Notes: generated by a model not told the origin, from the letters alone. Shown: positions 52,938-63,076, counted from the stretch's first letter. The stretch is DNA of 64,000 nt from Polyangium fumosum (GCF_005144585.1 NZ_SSMQ01000055.1:22169-86168), one strand, 5' to 3'. Numbers and translations are program-made.

Positions 52938-53636
52938 ATGGACAACAAGGACATTGGCAATACGACGAGCACCCGGCCGCCCGAGTTCGACCGGCAAGAG
53001 CGCGAGCGTTCGATGCAGGTCGTGACGGCCGGCTCGCTCGTGGAGGCCCTCGGCGGCGTGGCCGCCGTCGTGCTCTCGGTCCTCGGTCTGGCGGGGATCG
53101 CCCGGCAAACGATGATCGCCGTCGCCATCATCGCGATCGGCGCCGCGCTCCTGTTCGCAGGCGGCGCGCTGGCCTCGCGGTACTCGCAGTTCGCCTCGCG
53201 CGTGAGCGGGCAGCGCGTCGACGAGATGGAGTTCGGTGGAGGCGTCGGCGTGGAGTTCCTCACGGGCGCCGCAGGCGTGGTGATGGGCGTGCTCATCCTG
53301 CTCGGCATCGCCCCGCTCACGCTGTCGGCCGTGTCCGTCGTGGCGTTCGGCGGCGGTCTGCTCTTGTCGACGGGCGCGACGAGCGCGGTGAACCAGCTCG
53401 GCGAGGCGTTCCCCTACGATCGGCGCGTGCGGATGGCGCGCGAGGCCGTGCAAGGCGCGGCCGGCGTGCAGGCGCTCGTGGGGATCGGCGCCGCGATCCT
53501 CGGCATCCTCGCGCTGCTCGGGATCCAGCCGTACACGCTGCTGCTGGTAGCGCTGCTCGGTCTCGGCGGAGGCGTCTTGATCTCGGCGTCGGCCGTGAGC
53601 GGGCGGATGCTGGTCGGGATGCGTGGGTTCCGCTGA
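52938..53636 (+). CDS. Six-helix membrane protein with internal repeats
   Basis: The 232-residue product has a polar N-terminus and then about six hydrophobic helices arranged as three similar pairs (AALLFAGGAL, VVAFGGGLLL, LLGLGGGVLI recur). A GGAGA-like site precedes the ATG. No family is recognised. It probably arose by duplication of a two-helix unit. It is divergent from the Fur-family gene. Confidence 0.72.
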   Translation: MDNKDIGNTTSTRPPEFDRQERERSMQVVTAGSLVEALGGVAAVVLSVLGLAGIARQTMIAVAIIAIGAALLFAGGALASRYSQFASRVSGQRVDEMEFGGGVGVEFLTGAAGVVMGVLILLGIAPLTLSAVSVVAFGGGLLLSTGATSAVNQLGEAFPYDRRVRMAREAVQGAAGVQALVGIGAAILGILALLGIQPYTLLLVALLGLGGGVLISASAVSGRMLVGMRGFR

Positions 53637-53681
53637 GCCGGAGCTCGCGATGGCCACGAAGGACCCCCGCGCGTTCGTCTG

Positions 53682-56600
53682 TCAAGACGACCTGGCGCGG
53701 GTCCGGGAGAGCGCCCAGGCGACCGCGCCCTTCAAGGTCGCCCGGGTGGCGATCCCCTGCATCGCGTGGTCGAGGTCGACGAGCGTGCGCGCCACCGCGG
53801 CGCGAATGCCGGAGATGACGACCTCGGCCCCGAGCAGGCCCACGGCCGAGGCCGCGGCGACGAGCGCAGACGCGACGCTCGCCGAGGCCCCACGCACCCC
53901 CGTGATGTCGAGGATCAAGACACGCGCGCCGCTCGACGAGACGCCCGCGAGCGCCACCGAGAGGATCTCGCCGGCGCGGCGCTCGTCGAGCACGCCGAGC
54001 AGGGGCATCACGACGATCCCGTCCGCGATGGGCAGGAGGGGCGCCGAGAGCTCGCGCAGGCGCTCCTCCTGCGCTTCGAGCATCGCGTCGTTTAGCGCTT
54101 CCTTCTCCCGCTCGGCGCGCTCGCGCTCGAGGAGTTCGCGTTCGAGCTCGGCGGTGCGCACCCGGACCTCGTGCTCCAGGCGCTCGTTCGCGAGCCGCTG
54201 CGCCTCGTGCATGCGCTGGATGCTCGCCACGAGCAGCGCATTCTCCACGGCAATCGCGGCCTGCGATGAGAGGAAAGAGGCGACCGCGATGCGCGCGTCG
54301 TTGAAGACGTCGGCCACCGAGCGGTTCTCCAGGTAGAGCACGCCCGCGAGGCGGCCACGGTGGGCCATGGCGAGGCAGAGGAGCGACCTCGGCCGGCGCT
54401 CGGCGAGGTACGGATCCTTGGAGAACCTATCGAATCCGCGGGAGCCGCCGAGCACGACGGGCGCGCGTGTCGCCGCAACTTCATCGACGAGGTCGCGCGG
54501 CAGCTCCTCGCCGGCCACGCGCGCCGCCTCGACGCCGACGAGGACACGGTCGGGGTCGATCGTCATGGCCGCCTCGACGTGCAGGCCCGAGCCCCGATCG
54601 AGCAGGAGCACGGCGCGCTGGGCGCCCGCGGTCTCCACGATCACGCGCATGACCCGATCGAGCAGGACGTCGAGCACGATCTCCTCGGCGATGGCCCGCG
54701 TCGCGCGCATGACGGCGCCGAGATCGAACTCGCCCGCGAGCACGCCCGGCAAGGGCGCGGCCGAGGGGCCGACGCTGCGGCGCGGCAGGAGAAAACCGTA
54801 CCGCTCGCGGAGCATGTCGACCTTGGTGATCGCGCCCCAGCGGAGGTAGGCCTGGTACGCCTCGCCCATGTACGCCCGCGCGACCGTGTCGCGGCGTCGT
54901 TCGAGGTGGAAACGCGCGGCGAGCTCGTTGGCGAGCGCCTCGTCCCGCGAGACGCCGCTCTCGGCGGCCGCGCGGACCGCCTTCTCGTAGAGCGAAAGCG
55001 CCGAGGCCTCGTCCCCCGCGGCGCGCGCGCGCTCGGCCGAGACGAGGAGCCATTTGCGCTCATAGTTTTCAGGACACCGCGCCGCGAGGGCCGCAAGCAC
55101 GGCGAGGATCACGTCCACCCGCGCCAGACGGGACGCGCGCTCGGCGGGGAAGCCCGAGCTGTCGAGGAGGAGCGCGAGCGCGAGCCAGACGGGCAGGTCC
55201 GTCGCGAGGAACTCGCCTTCGACGTCGGCGAGGCCGGGCGTCGCCGCGAGCGCCTCGCGCGCCGCGCCCGCCGCGTCCTCGTGCAGGAGGAGGAGCTCGG
55301 CGCGGCGCGCGTGCCCGTAGAAGCGCGCCCGCGCGCGGCCCGCGCCCTCGTCGGCCGCGAAGAAGGTGGCCTCGTCGAAGTCGTCGCCGTCGAGGCTGCC
55401 GGGAGCGCGGGTCCGCCCGAGCAAGCTGCGCACGGCCTGCAGGCTGACGCGCGCGGTGAGATCGGCGGCGACCTGGCCACACGGAGCGCGGTGCGCGAGG
55501 GCGAGGCTGCGCTCGGCCTCGTCGCAAGCGCGGGCGAGGTCGTCGCCGAGCTCGAAGCGCGCGGCGAGCACCTCCGCGGACGCGCGGCAAGCCGTGGACA
55601 TGTCGCCCACGGCGGCGGCTTGGCCCACGGCGCGGTGGAAATGGAAGAGCGCGAGGCGCCGGGGGCGGCGCGCGTGCAGGATCGAGCCGACCGCGAGGTG
55701 CACGCGACACGCGAGCGGCCCCTCGCCGAGGTCCTCCGCGAGCGCGAGGGCGACGTCGCCGAACGCCTGCCCAGCCTCGGAGAGCTCGGGAAGGACGAAC
55801 AAAGCAGCGCCGTAGGCCGCATAACCGACGGCCGACGCCTCGGTGTTGCCGTGGGCCATGGACGCGCGCACCAGCGCGGCCGCGACGAGCCCCGTGGCCG
55901 AGCGGCTCACGGCGCCCGCAGGCGTGAGCACTTCGAGGAGGAGCGCCATCGTGGCCACGGCCTCCGGGTTCCGCGCGGCGGGGAGCGACAGCAGCGAGCC
56001 CGGCGCGCGGCCGGCGAGCTCCGCCTCGATCGACCGCGCCTCCTGGACGAGCACGGCGCGCCGCTCGGCCTCGCTCTCCGGCACGACGAACACGAACGCG
56101 CCGAGGTCCCGCGCCCCCACGCGGAGCGCCTCGATCGGATGCTCGGCGGCGGCTTGCCGCGCGACCTCCAGCCGCTGGGCCTCGATCCGCTCGAGCTTCG
56201 TCCTTGCGCCCGCGGCGAGCGCGGCGACCAGCGCCTCGGCCGCGCCGCGCGGCGCACGCGTCACGAGGCAGGCGCTAAGCTCGCGGGTCAGATCGAACCA
56301 GAGCGCGTGGGGCTCGTCCCCGGCGAGGGCCGCGAGCCCGGCCTCGAAGCAGCCGATCGCCTCGGCGAGCGCGCCGATCGCCTGGAGCCTCCGGCCCGCG
56401 AGCAGATCCCGCTCGGCGAGGGCGCGCCGCTTTCCCTCGTCCCGCATCGCCGCGAGCCCTCGGTTCTGCTGGCGGACGGCCGCCAGCATGTCGTGGTCGC
56501 CGTGCTCCCCGCGCGTGGCCAGGATCTCGCCGAGCCGCAGGTGCTCGTCTTGCCGCCGTGACGCGGGGATCCGCGCATACACGGCCTCGTGCACGCGCTC

Positions 56601-58670
56601 GTGGGAGAAGGCGTACGGCACGTCCCACGCCTCCCCCGGGGAAGGCGGCGCCGCGGAGGCGTGCGCGAAGCGGTAATCGGACGAGAGCGGCAGGACGAGG
56701 CCCGCTTCGAGCGCGGGCCAGAGGTCCTCGGCGACGGCGGCGGGCTCCCGCTCGGCCACGCACGCGAGTGTGCCGAGGTCGAAGCGCGGGCCGAGGCAGG
56801 CGGCGAGCTCCAGGATCCGCTGCGAGCGCGCCGGCAGCGCCGCGACCCGCTCCCCGACGAGATCCCGCGCGCCCTCGGCGCCGAGGTGGTCGCGGACGAG
56901 CTCGACGTCCCAGCGAAAAGCGCCCGCGCCCGCGTCGAACCGCACGAACCCCTCGGCGTGGAGCGCGCGGAGGGCCTCGCGCAGGAGGAACGGGCTGCCG
57001 TGCGTGGCCGCCGCGAGCACGTCGGCGAGATCGGCGACGCGCTCCTCGGGCGCGCCGAGCGTATCGCCGAGCAGCGCGCGCACGTCCGAGGGCGCGAGCG
57101 GGCCGACCGCGATCTCCGTCACGGCGACGCCTGCTTGCCGCAGCTCGCGCACGTCGAGGAGCCGCGCCTCGTCAGAAGGGGCGTTCTCCCTTCGCGAGAG
57201 CACCACGCAGAGCTGCTTCGCCGCTGCGTCCGCGCAGACGACCCGCACCACGGCGATCGAGTCCGCGTCGGCCGCGCCGACATCGTCGAGGAAGAACACG
57301 AGCGGGCCTTGCCGGCTCGCCGCGTCGAGCAGCGCGCGCACGAGCACCGCGAGCTTCCCGCTCGACGCGGCCGCCGACATCGGCGGTTGCGCCTCCCGCT
57401 CGCCGAGGGCCGCTTCGAGCTCCGGGACGAGCGCGAACAGCGCCGCCGCGCCTGCGTCGACCGTCCGCGCGAGCTCCCGCAAAAAGGCGCGCGCGTCCTC
57501 GGGTGGCCCGCCGAGGATCCGCCGCACGAGGTCCCGCAGCGCCGACGACAGAAGCCCACACGGCGCGGGGCTCGCGAGCGCGTCGGCCCTGCCCTCGGCG
57601 AAGACCCCTCCGCGCAGCGCCGCCGCGCTCTCCAGCTCGCGCGCGAGCGTCGACTTGCCGACGCCTGCCGGCCCCGAGAGCACGATCACCCCGAGCCGCC
57701 CGGACGCGGCGCGCTCGAAGGCCTGGGCCATCTGCTGCCGCTCCCGCTCCCGCCCATAGAGCTTTTGCGGCAGCACGAGCTCCGCGCCGAGGTCGTGCCT
57801 GCCGAGGGGAAACGGCTCGATCCGTCCGTGTTGCTCCCACTGGGATGCGCAGTGCGCGAGGTCTGCTTCGAGCCCGCGCGCGCGCTGGTAACGATCGTCG
57901 GCCGATTTCGCGAGCAGCTTGACGAGGATGTCCGACACCACGCGTGGCAGCTCGGGCACGAGCACATGAGGCGGCACCGGGACGCGCGCGATGTGGGCGT
58001 GCACGAGCTCCAGCGGCTCTTCCATCACGAACGGCAGCGCGCCGGTCGCGAGCTCGTACAACGTCACGCCGAGCGCATAGAGATCGGCGCGATGATCCAC
58101 GACGCGGTTCATCCGGCCCGTTTGCTCCGGTGCCATGTACGCGAGCGTCCCTTCGATCGCCGAGGCGGCCGCGATGCGCCCGTCTTCGCGCTGCAACCGC
58201 GACGCGTGCCCGAATCCGATGAGCTCCACCTCCAGCGTCCCGTCGTCGACCAGGAGATTCGCGGGGCAAACGTCCTTGTGCACGAGCCCCACGAGGTGCA
58301 CGCGATCGAGCGCGCGCGCGATCGCGGCGCCGAGCCGAAGCAAAAGCCCCACGTCTTGCCGCCCGCCGCGCAGCCGCTCGACGAGCGGCCGTTTGCCCGC
58401 GTCCGAAAGCACGAGCGCCACGCCGTTGCGGCACGGCGAAAGCCCGAGCGCCTCGGGCACGCAGGGAAGCACGAGCCCTCGCATCACCAGGAATTCGTGC
58501 CGGATCCGCGCCACGTCACGCGCGACCGGGTAATCCTCGTTCAGCGCCTCCACGAGGACCGGCGCACCATCGACGTCCCGGTACCCTCGATAAAGCGTGG
58601 TCACCTCCCCCTCGAGGACGACCTCCGTGAGCGTGTGCCCCTCCAGCCAGAACCTCATCGGCCCAGCCAT
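53682..58670 (-). CDS. Giant kinase-like/AAA ATPase/GAF/STAS signalling protein
   Basis: The 1662-residue product from ATG 58670 has a kinase-like N-terminus (to about 275), a P-loop ATPase (GPAGVGKS at 333-340) with a long TPR-like helical middle, a GAF-like domain (about 1320-1480), a coiled coil and a C-terminal STAS domain (about 1541-1662). The kinase part lacks key residues: the VAIK Lys is Glu (EAL at 41-43), the HRDxK Lys is Cys (HKDVCPAN at 131-138) and the DFG Asp is Gly (IGFG at 151-154). It is probably a pseudokinase. The STAS tail is typical of stress-signalling RsbR/RsbS relatives. The GAF may bind a small ligand. Confidence 0.85.
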   Translation of the reverse strand: MAGPMRFWLEGHTLTEVVLEGEVTTLYRGYRDVDGAPVLVEALNEDYPVARDVARIRHEFLVMRGLVLPCVPEALGLSPCRNGVALVLSDAGKRPLVERLRGGRQDVGLLLRLGAAIARALDRVHLVGLVHKDVCPANLLVDDGTLEVELIGFGHASRLQREDGRIAAASAIEGTLAYMAPEQTGRMNRVVDHRADLYALGVTLYELATGALPFVMEEPLELVHAHIARVPVPPHVLVPELPRVVSDILVKLLAKSADDRYQRARGLEADLAHCASQWEQHGRIEPFPLGRHDLGAELVLPQKLYGRERERQQMAQAFERAASGRLGVIVLSGPAGVGKSTLARELESAAALRGGVFAEGRADALASPAPCGLLSSALRDLVRRILGGPPEDARAFLRELARTVDAGAAALFALVPELEAALGEREAQPPMSAAASSGKLAVLVRALLDAASRQGPLVFFLDDVGAADADSIAVVRVVCADAAAKQLCVVLSRRENAPSDEARLLDVRELRQAGVAVTEIAVGPLAPSDVRALLGDTLGAPEERVADLADVLAAATHGSPFLLREALRALHAEGFVRFDAGAGAFRWDVELVRDHLGAEGARDLVGERVAALPARSQRILELAACLGPRFDLGTLACVAEREPAAVAEDLWPALEAGLVLPLSSDYRFAHASAAPPSPGEAWDVPYAFSHERVHEAVYARIPASRRQDEHLRLGEILATRGEHGDHDMLAAVRQQNRGLAAMRDEGKRRALAERDLLAGRRLQAIGALAEAIGCFEAGLAALAGDEPHALWFDLTRELSACLVTRAPRGAAEALVAALAAGARTKLERIEAQRLEVARQAAAEHPIEALRVGARDLGAFVFVVPESEAERRAVLVQEARSIEAELAGRAPGSLLSLPAARNPEAVATMALLLEVLTPAGAVSRSATGLVAAALVRASMAHGNTEASAVGYAAYGAALFVLPELSEAGQAFGDVALALAEDLGEGPLACRVHLAVGSILHARRPRRLALFHFHRAVGQAAAVGDMSTACRASAEVLAARFELGDDLARACDEAERSLALAHRAPCGQVAADLTARVSLQAVRSLLGRTRAPGSLDGDDFDEATFFAADEGAGRARARFYGHARRAELLLLHEDAAGAAREALAATPGLADVEGEFLATDLPVWLALALLLDSSGFPAERASRLARVDVILAVLAALAARCPENYERKWLLVSAERARAAGDEASALSLYEKAVRAAAESGVSRDEALANELAARFHLERRRDTVARAYMGEAYQAYLRWGAITKVDMLRERYGFLLPRRSVGPSAAPLPGVLAGEFDLGAVMRATRAIAEEIVLDVLLDRVMRVIVETAGAQRAVLLLDRGSGLHVEAAMTIDPDRVLVGVEAARVAGEELPRDLVDEVAATRAPVVLGGSRGFDRFSKDPYLAERRPRSLLCLAMAHRGRLAGVLYLENRSVADVFNDARIAVASFLSSQAAIAVENALLVASIQRMHEAQRLANERLEHEVRVRTAELERELLERERAEREKEALNDAMLEAQEERLRELSAPLLPIADGIVVMPLLGVLDERRAGEILSVALAGVSSSGARVLILDITGVRGASASVASALVAAASAVGLLGAEVVISGIRAAVARTLVDLDHAMQGIATRATLKGAVAWALSRTRARSS

Positions 58671-58842
58671 CCGTCCCCTCGCGCCTCGCGTCAACCGCGC
58701 TCGCAACGACGTTGGTCCGGAACGACCATACTTGTGACCCGCGACACAGGCATTCCGGATTGCTTTGCAGGCCGATTCTTGGCGCGCCTCTGCGAAGCGG
58801 GCCGGGTATCGTACCGGGTCGAACCTCGCTGCGTTTGCCGTT

Positions 58843-59205
58843 ATGGCCCAAGCACCTCCGCGCACGCCGCCCTCCGAAACGCCGCTCCCGCTCCTCGCGT
58901 CGGCGGGGCTCCTCGTTGCGCTCGTCGGCTCGGCGCTCGCGCACCGCTCGTTTCTCCTCGCCGGATACCTCGCGCTCGTCGCGCTCGTGCCCGTCCTCCC
59001 GCGCGAGCGCCTGCGCGCGCTCGGCGTCGCCCTCGCGTGGATCGGCGTCGTCGTTTGTCTCGTCTCGATCGTCCTCGTCCCGCTCGGCGCGCGCGTCTCG
59101 GCCGTGTATCTCCCGGGCTGCGTCGTCCTCGTCATCCGTGTCGCCGCCCTCCGCGCCGCGTCCACGCGCGCGTGGGCCCTCGGCGGACTGGATTCCTCCG
59201 GCTAG
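58843..59205 (+). CDS. Small membrane protein
   Basis: The 120-residue product from ATG 58843 has three to four hydrophobic helices (LLASAGLLVALVGSAL, FLLAGYLALVALVPVL, VALAWIGVVVCLVSIVLV). No family is recognised. It is divergent from the giant signalling protein, with a 172-bp gap. The start could lie upstream, but the earlier part of the frame is not membrane-like. Confidence 0.6.
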   Translation: MAQAPPRTPPSETPLPLLASAGLLVALVGSALAHRSFLLAGYLALVALVPVLPRERLRALGVALAWIGVVVCLVSIVLVPLGARVSAVYLPGCVVLVIRVAALRAASTRAWALGGLDSSG

Positions 59206-59603
59206 CGGCGGCGGCGGGCGACCTCGACGCCGCGGTCGTGGCGCATGAGGCTGCCGATCAGCGCCTCGGGATGCTCCCCGACGCCGACACCGACGCAATG
59301 CGGGCGGCAGATGGCCCTCGCCTGGCCCCCTTGGCCTCGCACCCCCACGGGGCTCGGCGCTCGCCCATCCCCCTCGGTGCTCGAATCGCGCCCGTCCTGG
59401 CTTCTCCCCGCGCGGGATTGCGAAGGCCCCCCAACCCGCGTGGCGTTTGCTTCCCCTGCCCCGCCTTCGGGGGCGGCCCCGCCTGGGCGCGGCTCACAGC
59501 GTCTCGCGGTCGGCTCGCGCCGGAGCTTCCCACGTCCGGCCGTGGGAGGGGGTCGAACCCCCGCCCGACCTGACCCACGCCCACCCCGGCGCGGGGTCGA
59601 TCC
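59206..59603. other. 398-bp gene-free stretch
   Basis: No convincing gene was seen. The frames crossing it encode only Pro- and Arg-rich low-complexity sequence. It contains a perfect 15-mer GGGGGTCGAACCCCC (59548-59562) that resembles a tRNA T-arm read on the minus strand, but no acceptor or anticodon stems accompany it. Confidence 0.6.
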
Positions 59604-60419
59604 TCAGCCGACCGGGCCGCCGGCCGGATCGGTCGTCGTTTGTGTCGCAGGCCGGGTGGCCTCGACCTGCCCCGTCTCCGGGTCGATGTCCTCGATCGTG
59701 CGGCGAGCCCTGAGATAAACCCGGATCGCCTCGTTCTGCGCCAGGATCGGCCCCAGGAGGTTCTGGCGCGCGAGGAGATCCGCCTCACTGTCCGAGGGAT
59801 GGAGGCCGAGGATCATGGCCACCGCCTGGAGCATCAGGCTTTGCCCTTTGGCCCGCGCGTTCTTCACCTGGCCGAAGGAGACGTTCTTGGCCGGCGCCGC
59901 GATGGCGGCGCGGTAGGACTTCTCGAGCTCGACGAGGCGCGCGACGCGGCGCCCGAGGCCGAGCGCCTGCGTGACATTGGACCACTGGGGCGATTGCGCG
60001 CGGCTGATGATTCGCTCGACCTCTGCGAGCTCTTCGGGGAAGGGCAAGGTCGTGATGGCGGCGACGCCCTTTGGAAAGAGCTCCGCCTCGAGCTTGGCGG
60101 CGTCCTCGCCGAGGGTATCGCCGGGGGCTGAATCTCGCGCTTCTGCGTTGATGGCGTCGCGGAACGCGCCGAGCGCGACATCGACGAGGATATCGATCTG
60201 TTTGGTCTCGGGCGAATACTGCGCGGCGTCCTTGTCGGAAGACCAGCGAGCCTCGAGATTACGCGTCATGCGGTCGTGATCGATCGCCACGTCGCAATGA
60301 GCGGCGAGGGCGGCGTGGCCCGCGGCGCTGGCGGCCTTCTTGACCTCCTGCATGGCGAAGAGGCGTCGTCCCGTGGAAAAGACATAAAGCGTCAGCAAAG
60401 TGGTGAGCGTCGCATCCAT
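59604..60419 (-). CDS. Hypothetical alpha-helical protein
   Basis: The 271-residue product from ATG 60419, with AGGAG before it, has no signal peptide and no evident cofactor motif. It is mainly helical, with acidic and Ala-rich segments. The C-terminus ends in a Thr/Pro-rich tail. No family is recognised. It follows cassette B on the same strand after a 204-bp gap, so co-transcription is not assured. Confidence 0.7.
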   Translation of the reverse strand: MDATLTTLLTLYVFSTGRRLFAMQEVKKAASAAGHAALAAHCDVAIDHDRMTRNLEARWSSDKDAAQYSPETKQIDILVDVALGAFRDAINAEARDSAPGDTLGEDAAKLEAELFPKGVAAITTLPFPEELAEVERIISRAQSPQWSNVTQALGLGRRVARLVELEKSYRAAIAAPAKNVSFGQVKNARAKGQSLMLQAVAMILGLHPSDSEADLLARQNLLGPILAQNEAIRVYLRARRTIEDIDPETGQVEATRPATQTTTDPAGGPVG

Positions 60420-60623
60420 AGATAGGAAACTCCTGGAGTTCGACGCGAATCGTCGTTGTGATGCTTGCCAAAGGCAAGAGAAAAGGAGGGACGCGTCGCG
60501 GCGGTGACGAACGACCGGCAAAAGAGGACGATGGAGCCGAGAGGTGCTTGCCCAAACGCGCGCGCCTCCATCGTCCCCTCACCTACGCTCTTGCCCGGAC
60601 GCGGCAAACGGTCACCGGATTTT

Positions 60624-61826
60624 TTACTCGGCGAACTCGAACGGCGCGAGGCAGCAGAACGTGACGGCCTCTGCGGGGTCTTCCGAGGCCGCGCCCGTGG
60701 GCTCCCCGCCCGTCGCGAGGCAGAGGCCAGGAACGTACGCGAGGTCCGTGATCGCCTTGGCCCCGAGCGCGCGGCCCGGCAGGGAGACGTTCGTGCACTG
60801 CTCGATGACCGAGGAGATCGGATCGTTGGAGAACTCAGACGTGCATGCCGCATCGTCGTAGAGCCTCATCGACGCGAGGCACGCGCTCCCGACCGGGTTC
60901 CCGCCGCACGCGCACGCCGTGCAGCCGCGCGTGTCCACCGGCAGCTCCCCGTAGAGATGGATGGGCGTGTACCGGTCATAGTTGCCGGGGCACTTGTCGT
61001 GTTTCCCCCGGAGCGCGACGCACTGGAGAAACGGGTACGGGAGGTCGTGCATGCATCGGTGCGTGGAGGTCTTGCACGTCCCCTCGCGCTCTTTCGCTTC
61101 GCAAGCGAGGCCCATCCAGGCCCACTCGGTCGACTTGGTGAACGTGGCCGGCTTCGTGATCGCCGGGCACGCCTCGCTCGTCGGGCCGGGGAGCGGAGAG
61201 GCGTAGACGGACTGTGCGCAAAACTCGCCGCCGCAATCAACCCCCGCCGGCAGGGCGTTCGTGCTCGTGCACGAGCCGTCCCAGCCGGCGGGTCCCCCGA
61301 AAGGGAGCGCGGGGGCTCCGTTCTCCGCGCAGGTGCCAGCGCGGACCTCAATCGTTTCGGGGAGCTTGGTGCACGAGCCTTCCGAGGCCGGGCACGAGCA
61401 CTCGCACGCCGCGGGGGGCGCGTCGAGGTACGCGTAGCGTCGGTACTTCTCGAAAAACTCCACGTCGTCGCCGTAGCCGCCCAGCTTGCGCGCCTCATCG
61501 CAGTTCGCGGGCGCAAGCTCGCGGGGACCATACCAGAGGAGCATCGGCGTGCGTGGCCAGTCGCCCGCTGACTCGCTGCTCGGCTCGGGGACGCAGCGGC
61601 CGGTGCACGTGGCGGCTTCCTGCTCCGGCTCGGGAACTTGGACGTTCGCGTCGTCGCTCGCGTCGGTGCCGGCGTCGAGCTCGTCGAGGCACCGCTTCGT
61701 CGGCCTGCGACCGTTCGGATCGCAGTCGCTCCACGTGGAGTCGGGGGGGACGCTGCACGCGGAAGCCAACGCGACGACCACGATGAGGAGCGGACGAGAC
61801 GACTTGTGCACGATCAGAACTCCCAT
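60624..61826 (-). CDS. Cys-rich lipoprotein of cassette B, paralogue of 280-1404
   Basis: The 400-residue product has a lipoprotein signal (VVVALASAC). About two dozen cysteines follow, in a pattern shared with the product of 280-1404: CTGRC, CECSCPASEGSC, WDGSCTSTNAL, CGGEFC, LACE, CTACACGG--GSAC and DDAACTSE, ending TFCCLAPFEFAE. The start overlaps the stop of the barrel gene by 13 bp; a GTG five codons downstream would remove most of the overlap. It is the last gene of the sigma, barrel, lipoprotein set on the minus strand. The function is unknown. Confidence 0.82.
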   Translation of the reverse strand: MGVLIVHKSSRPLLIVVVALASACSVPPDSTWSDCDPNGRRPTKRCLDELDAGTDASDDANVQVPEPEQEAATCTGRCVPEPSSESAGDWPRTPMLLWYGPRELAPANCDEARKLGGYGDDVEFFEKYRRYAYLDAPPAACECSCPASEGSCTKLPETIEVRAGTCAENGAPALPFGGPAGWDGSCTSTNALPAGVDCGGEFCAQSVYASPLPGPTSEACPAITKPATFTKSTEWAWMGLACEAKEREGTCKTSTHRCMHDLPYPFLQCVALRGKHDKCPGNYDRYTPIHLYGELPVDTRGCTACACGGNPVGSACLASMRLYDDAACTSEFSNDPISSVIEQCTNVSLPGRALGAKAITDLAYVPGLCLATGGEPTGAASEDPAEAVTFCCLAPFEFAE

Positions 61827-63037
61827 GTGCCGAGGATCGACGCGCTGACCATGAGCGGAGGAGTCTCCGAGACGACCTGTGTCCCGACGCCCACGAGCAC
61901 GCCACTGGACAAACCTAACAGGTCCACCGCACCCTGTACAGCGAAGGAGCGTGCGGGGACAAACCTCGCCCCGAGGCGCCCGCCGACGCCAGGCTTGAAG
62001 AGGTAATCCGTTCGAGGCTTGAAGGCATCGTCAGAGAACGCGACCCTGATCACCCCGAGATGCCCGATGGCGCACCCGAAGGCCCAGCGGTAGTGACCGC
62101 ACACGCTCGCGATCCCGCCCGCGGTCATCGCGCTGATCGGCTCCCCGCCCACTCCCGTCGTCAACCACGCCGCGCGCCCTTCGAGACCGAGCGACACGTA
62201 CTCGTTTGGCCGAAAGCTCCCTCCCGCCACGACGCCTACGGCCGGCATCCACGACGCCACCCCGAGCACGACGACCGGCCCCGCGCCGATCGACCAGCGC
62301 GTCGGCGCAGGCCTCTCCACCGGCTTCGGATCCTCGTACCCGAAGGGATCTTCCTGCTTCGTGTACGTCGACTCGTGTCCAAGCTCGTTCGGTGAGTCAC
62401 CCGATGAAGAACGGTTCTCACGCGTGAGAAGCCTCGGCTCGCTGTCGAAGTCCGCGATCGGCTTCAGCTCCAGCTCGATCCGCATGTCCTCTTTCGGCAC
62501 CACACGGAACGTCCTCGCGTCGTCGACGAACCCGGGCAGGCTCGCGCGCACCTCGTGCTCGCCCGCGAGCACGAACATCGCGAAGGCCGAGAACCCGGAT
62601 TCGTTCCGCGGTTTGCCGTCGAGCGTGGTCCGCGCGCCTGCGTGGGAGATGATCACGTCGACCCAAGCGCCCTTCGTCCTGACGACCTCGTATGCATCCG
62701 AGAACGTCTTGCGCTCGGCCGGGGTCGTATTCGCGTGCTTGATCGCGTCGAGCAGCAGCTCCGCCGCGTGCGCGGGCCGGTCGTGCACCATGAGCACGCC
62801 GAGCCGTCCGGCGACCACGGAATCATGCCGGATCGCCAGCGCGTCGGCGTATGCAGCCGCCGCATCGTAGAGGCGTCCCTGCGCGCGCTCGCGATCTCCC
62901 TTCGCGACGTGCGCGGCGAATGCGCTCTCCCGCGTTGCCTGCGTGAGCGAATCTGCGTGGACGAACTGGGGTCCCTCGCCGCGTGCAGGCGAGGCGAGAG
63001 CGATAACGAGCACAATCGGGGCGAGACGCGCGCGCAC
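61814..63037 (-). CDS. Exported TPR/PEGA protein with predicted outer-membrane barrel
   Basis: The 407-residue product has a signal peptide ending PARG-E. TPR-like helices (about 40-105, GRLYDAAAAYADALAI) and a PEGA-like domain (about 125-195, LDGKP and LAGEHEVRASLPG) follow, and then a C-terminal barrel-like region (about 255-407, VGVVAGGSFRPNEYVSLGLEG). It lies 39 bp downstream of the sigma gene. Such TPR-PEGA-barrel proteins are common in Sorangium-type genomes. A link between a surface protein and the membrane-anchored sigma factor is possible. Confidence 0.78.
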   Translation of the reverse strand: MRARLAPIVLVIALASPARGEGPQFVHADSLTQATRESAFAAHVAKGDRERAQGRLYDAAAAYADALAIRHDSVVAGRLGVLMVHDRPAHAAELLLDAIKHANTTPAERKTFSDAYEVVRTKGAWVDVIISHAGARTTLDGKPRNESGFSAFAMFVLAGEHEVRASLPGFVDDARTFRVVPKEDMRIELELKPIADFDSEPRLLTRENRSSSGDSPNELGHESTYTKQEDPFGYEDPKPVERPAPTRWSIGAGPVVVLGVASWMPAVGVVAGGSFRPNEYVSLGLEGRAAWLTTGVGGEPISAMTAGGIASVCGHYRWAFGCAIGHLGVIRVAFSDDAFKPRTDYLFKPGVGGRLGARFVPARSFAVQGAVDLLGLSSGVLVGVGTQVVSETPPLMVSASILGTWEF

Positions 63038-63076
63038 GCCCTACGGATACGGCATCCGGCCCCCCGCGAGAAGCAG

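Noticed and set aside
58671..59165. N-terminal extension of the giant signalling protein upstream of 58670
   Set aside because: The added sequence is Arg-, Thr- and Ala-rich, without similarity to kinases. A good ribosome-binding site lies just before 58670.
54360..59573. Two very long plus-strand frames opposite the giant signalling protein
   Set aside because: Both give Arg-rich low-complexity products without domains. The minus strand encodes clear kinase-like, ATPase, GAF and STAS regions.
59541..59600. tRNA-like T-arm GGGGGTCGAACCCCC
   Set aside because: Read on the minus strand it fits a T-stem and loop, but no matching acceptor, D or anticodon stems could be found within 75 nt. I treat it as a palindrome or a fragment.
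60458..60664. Small basic plus-strand frame after the hypothetical at 59604
   Set aside because: Lys/Arg-rich, without a ribosome-binding site, and overlapping the end of the Cys-rich lipoprotein gene on the other strand.
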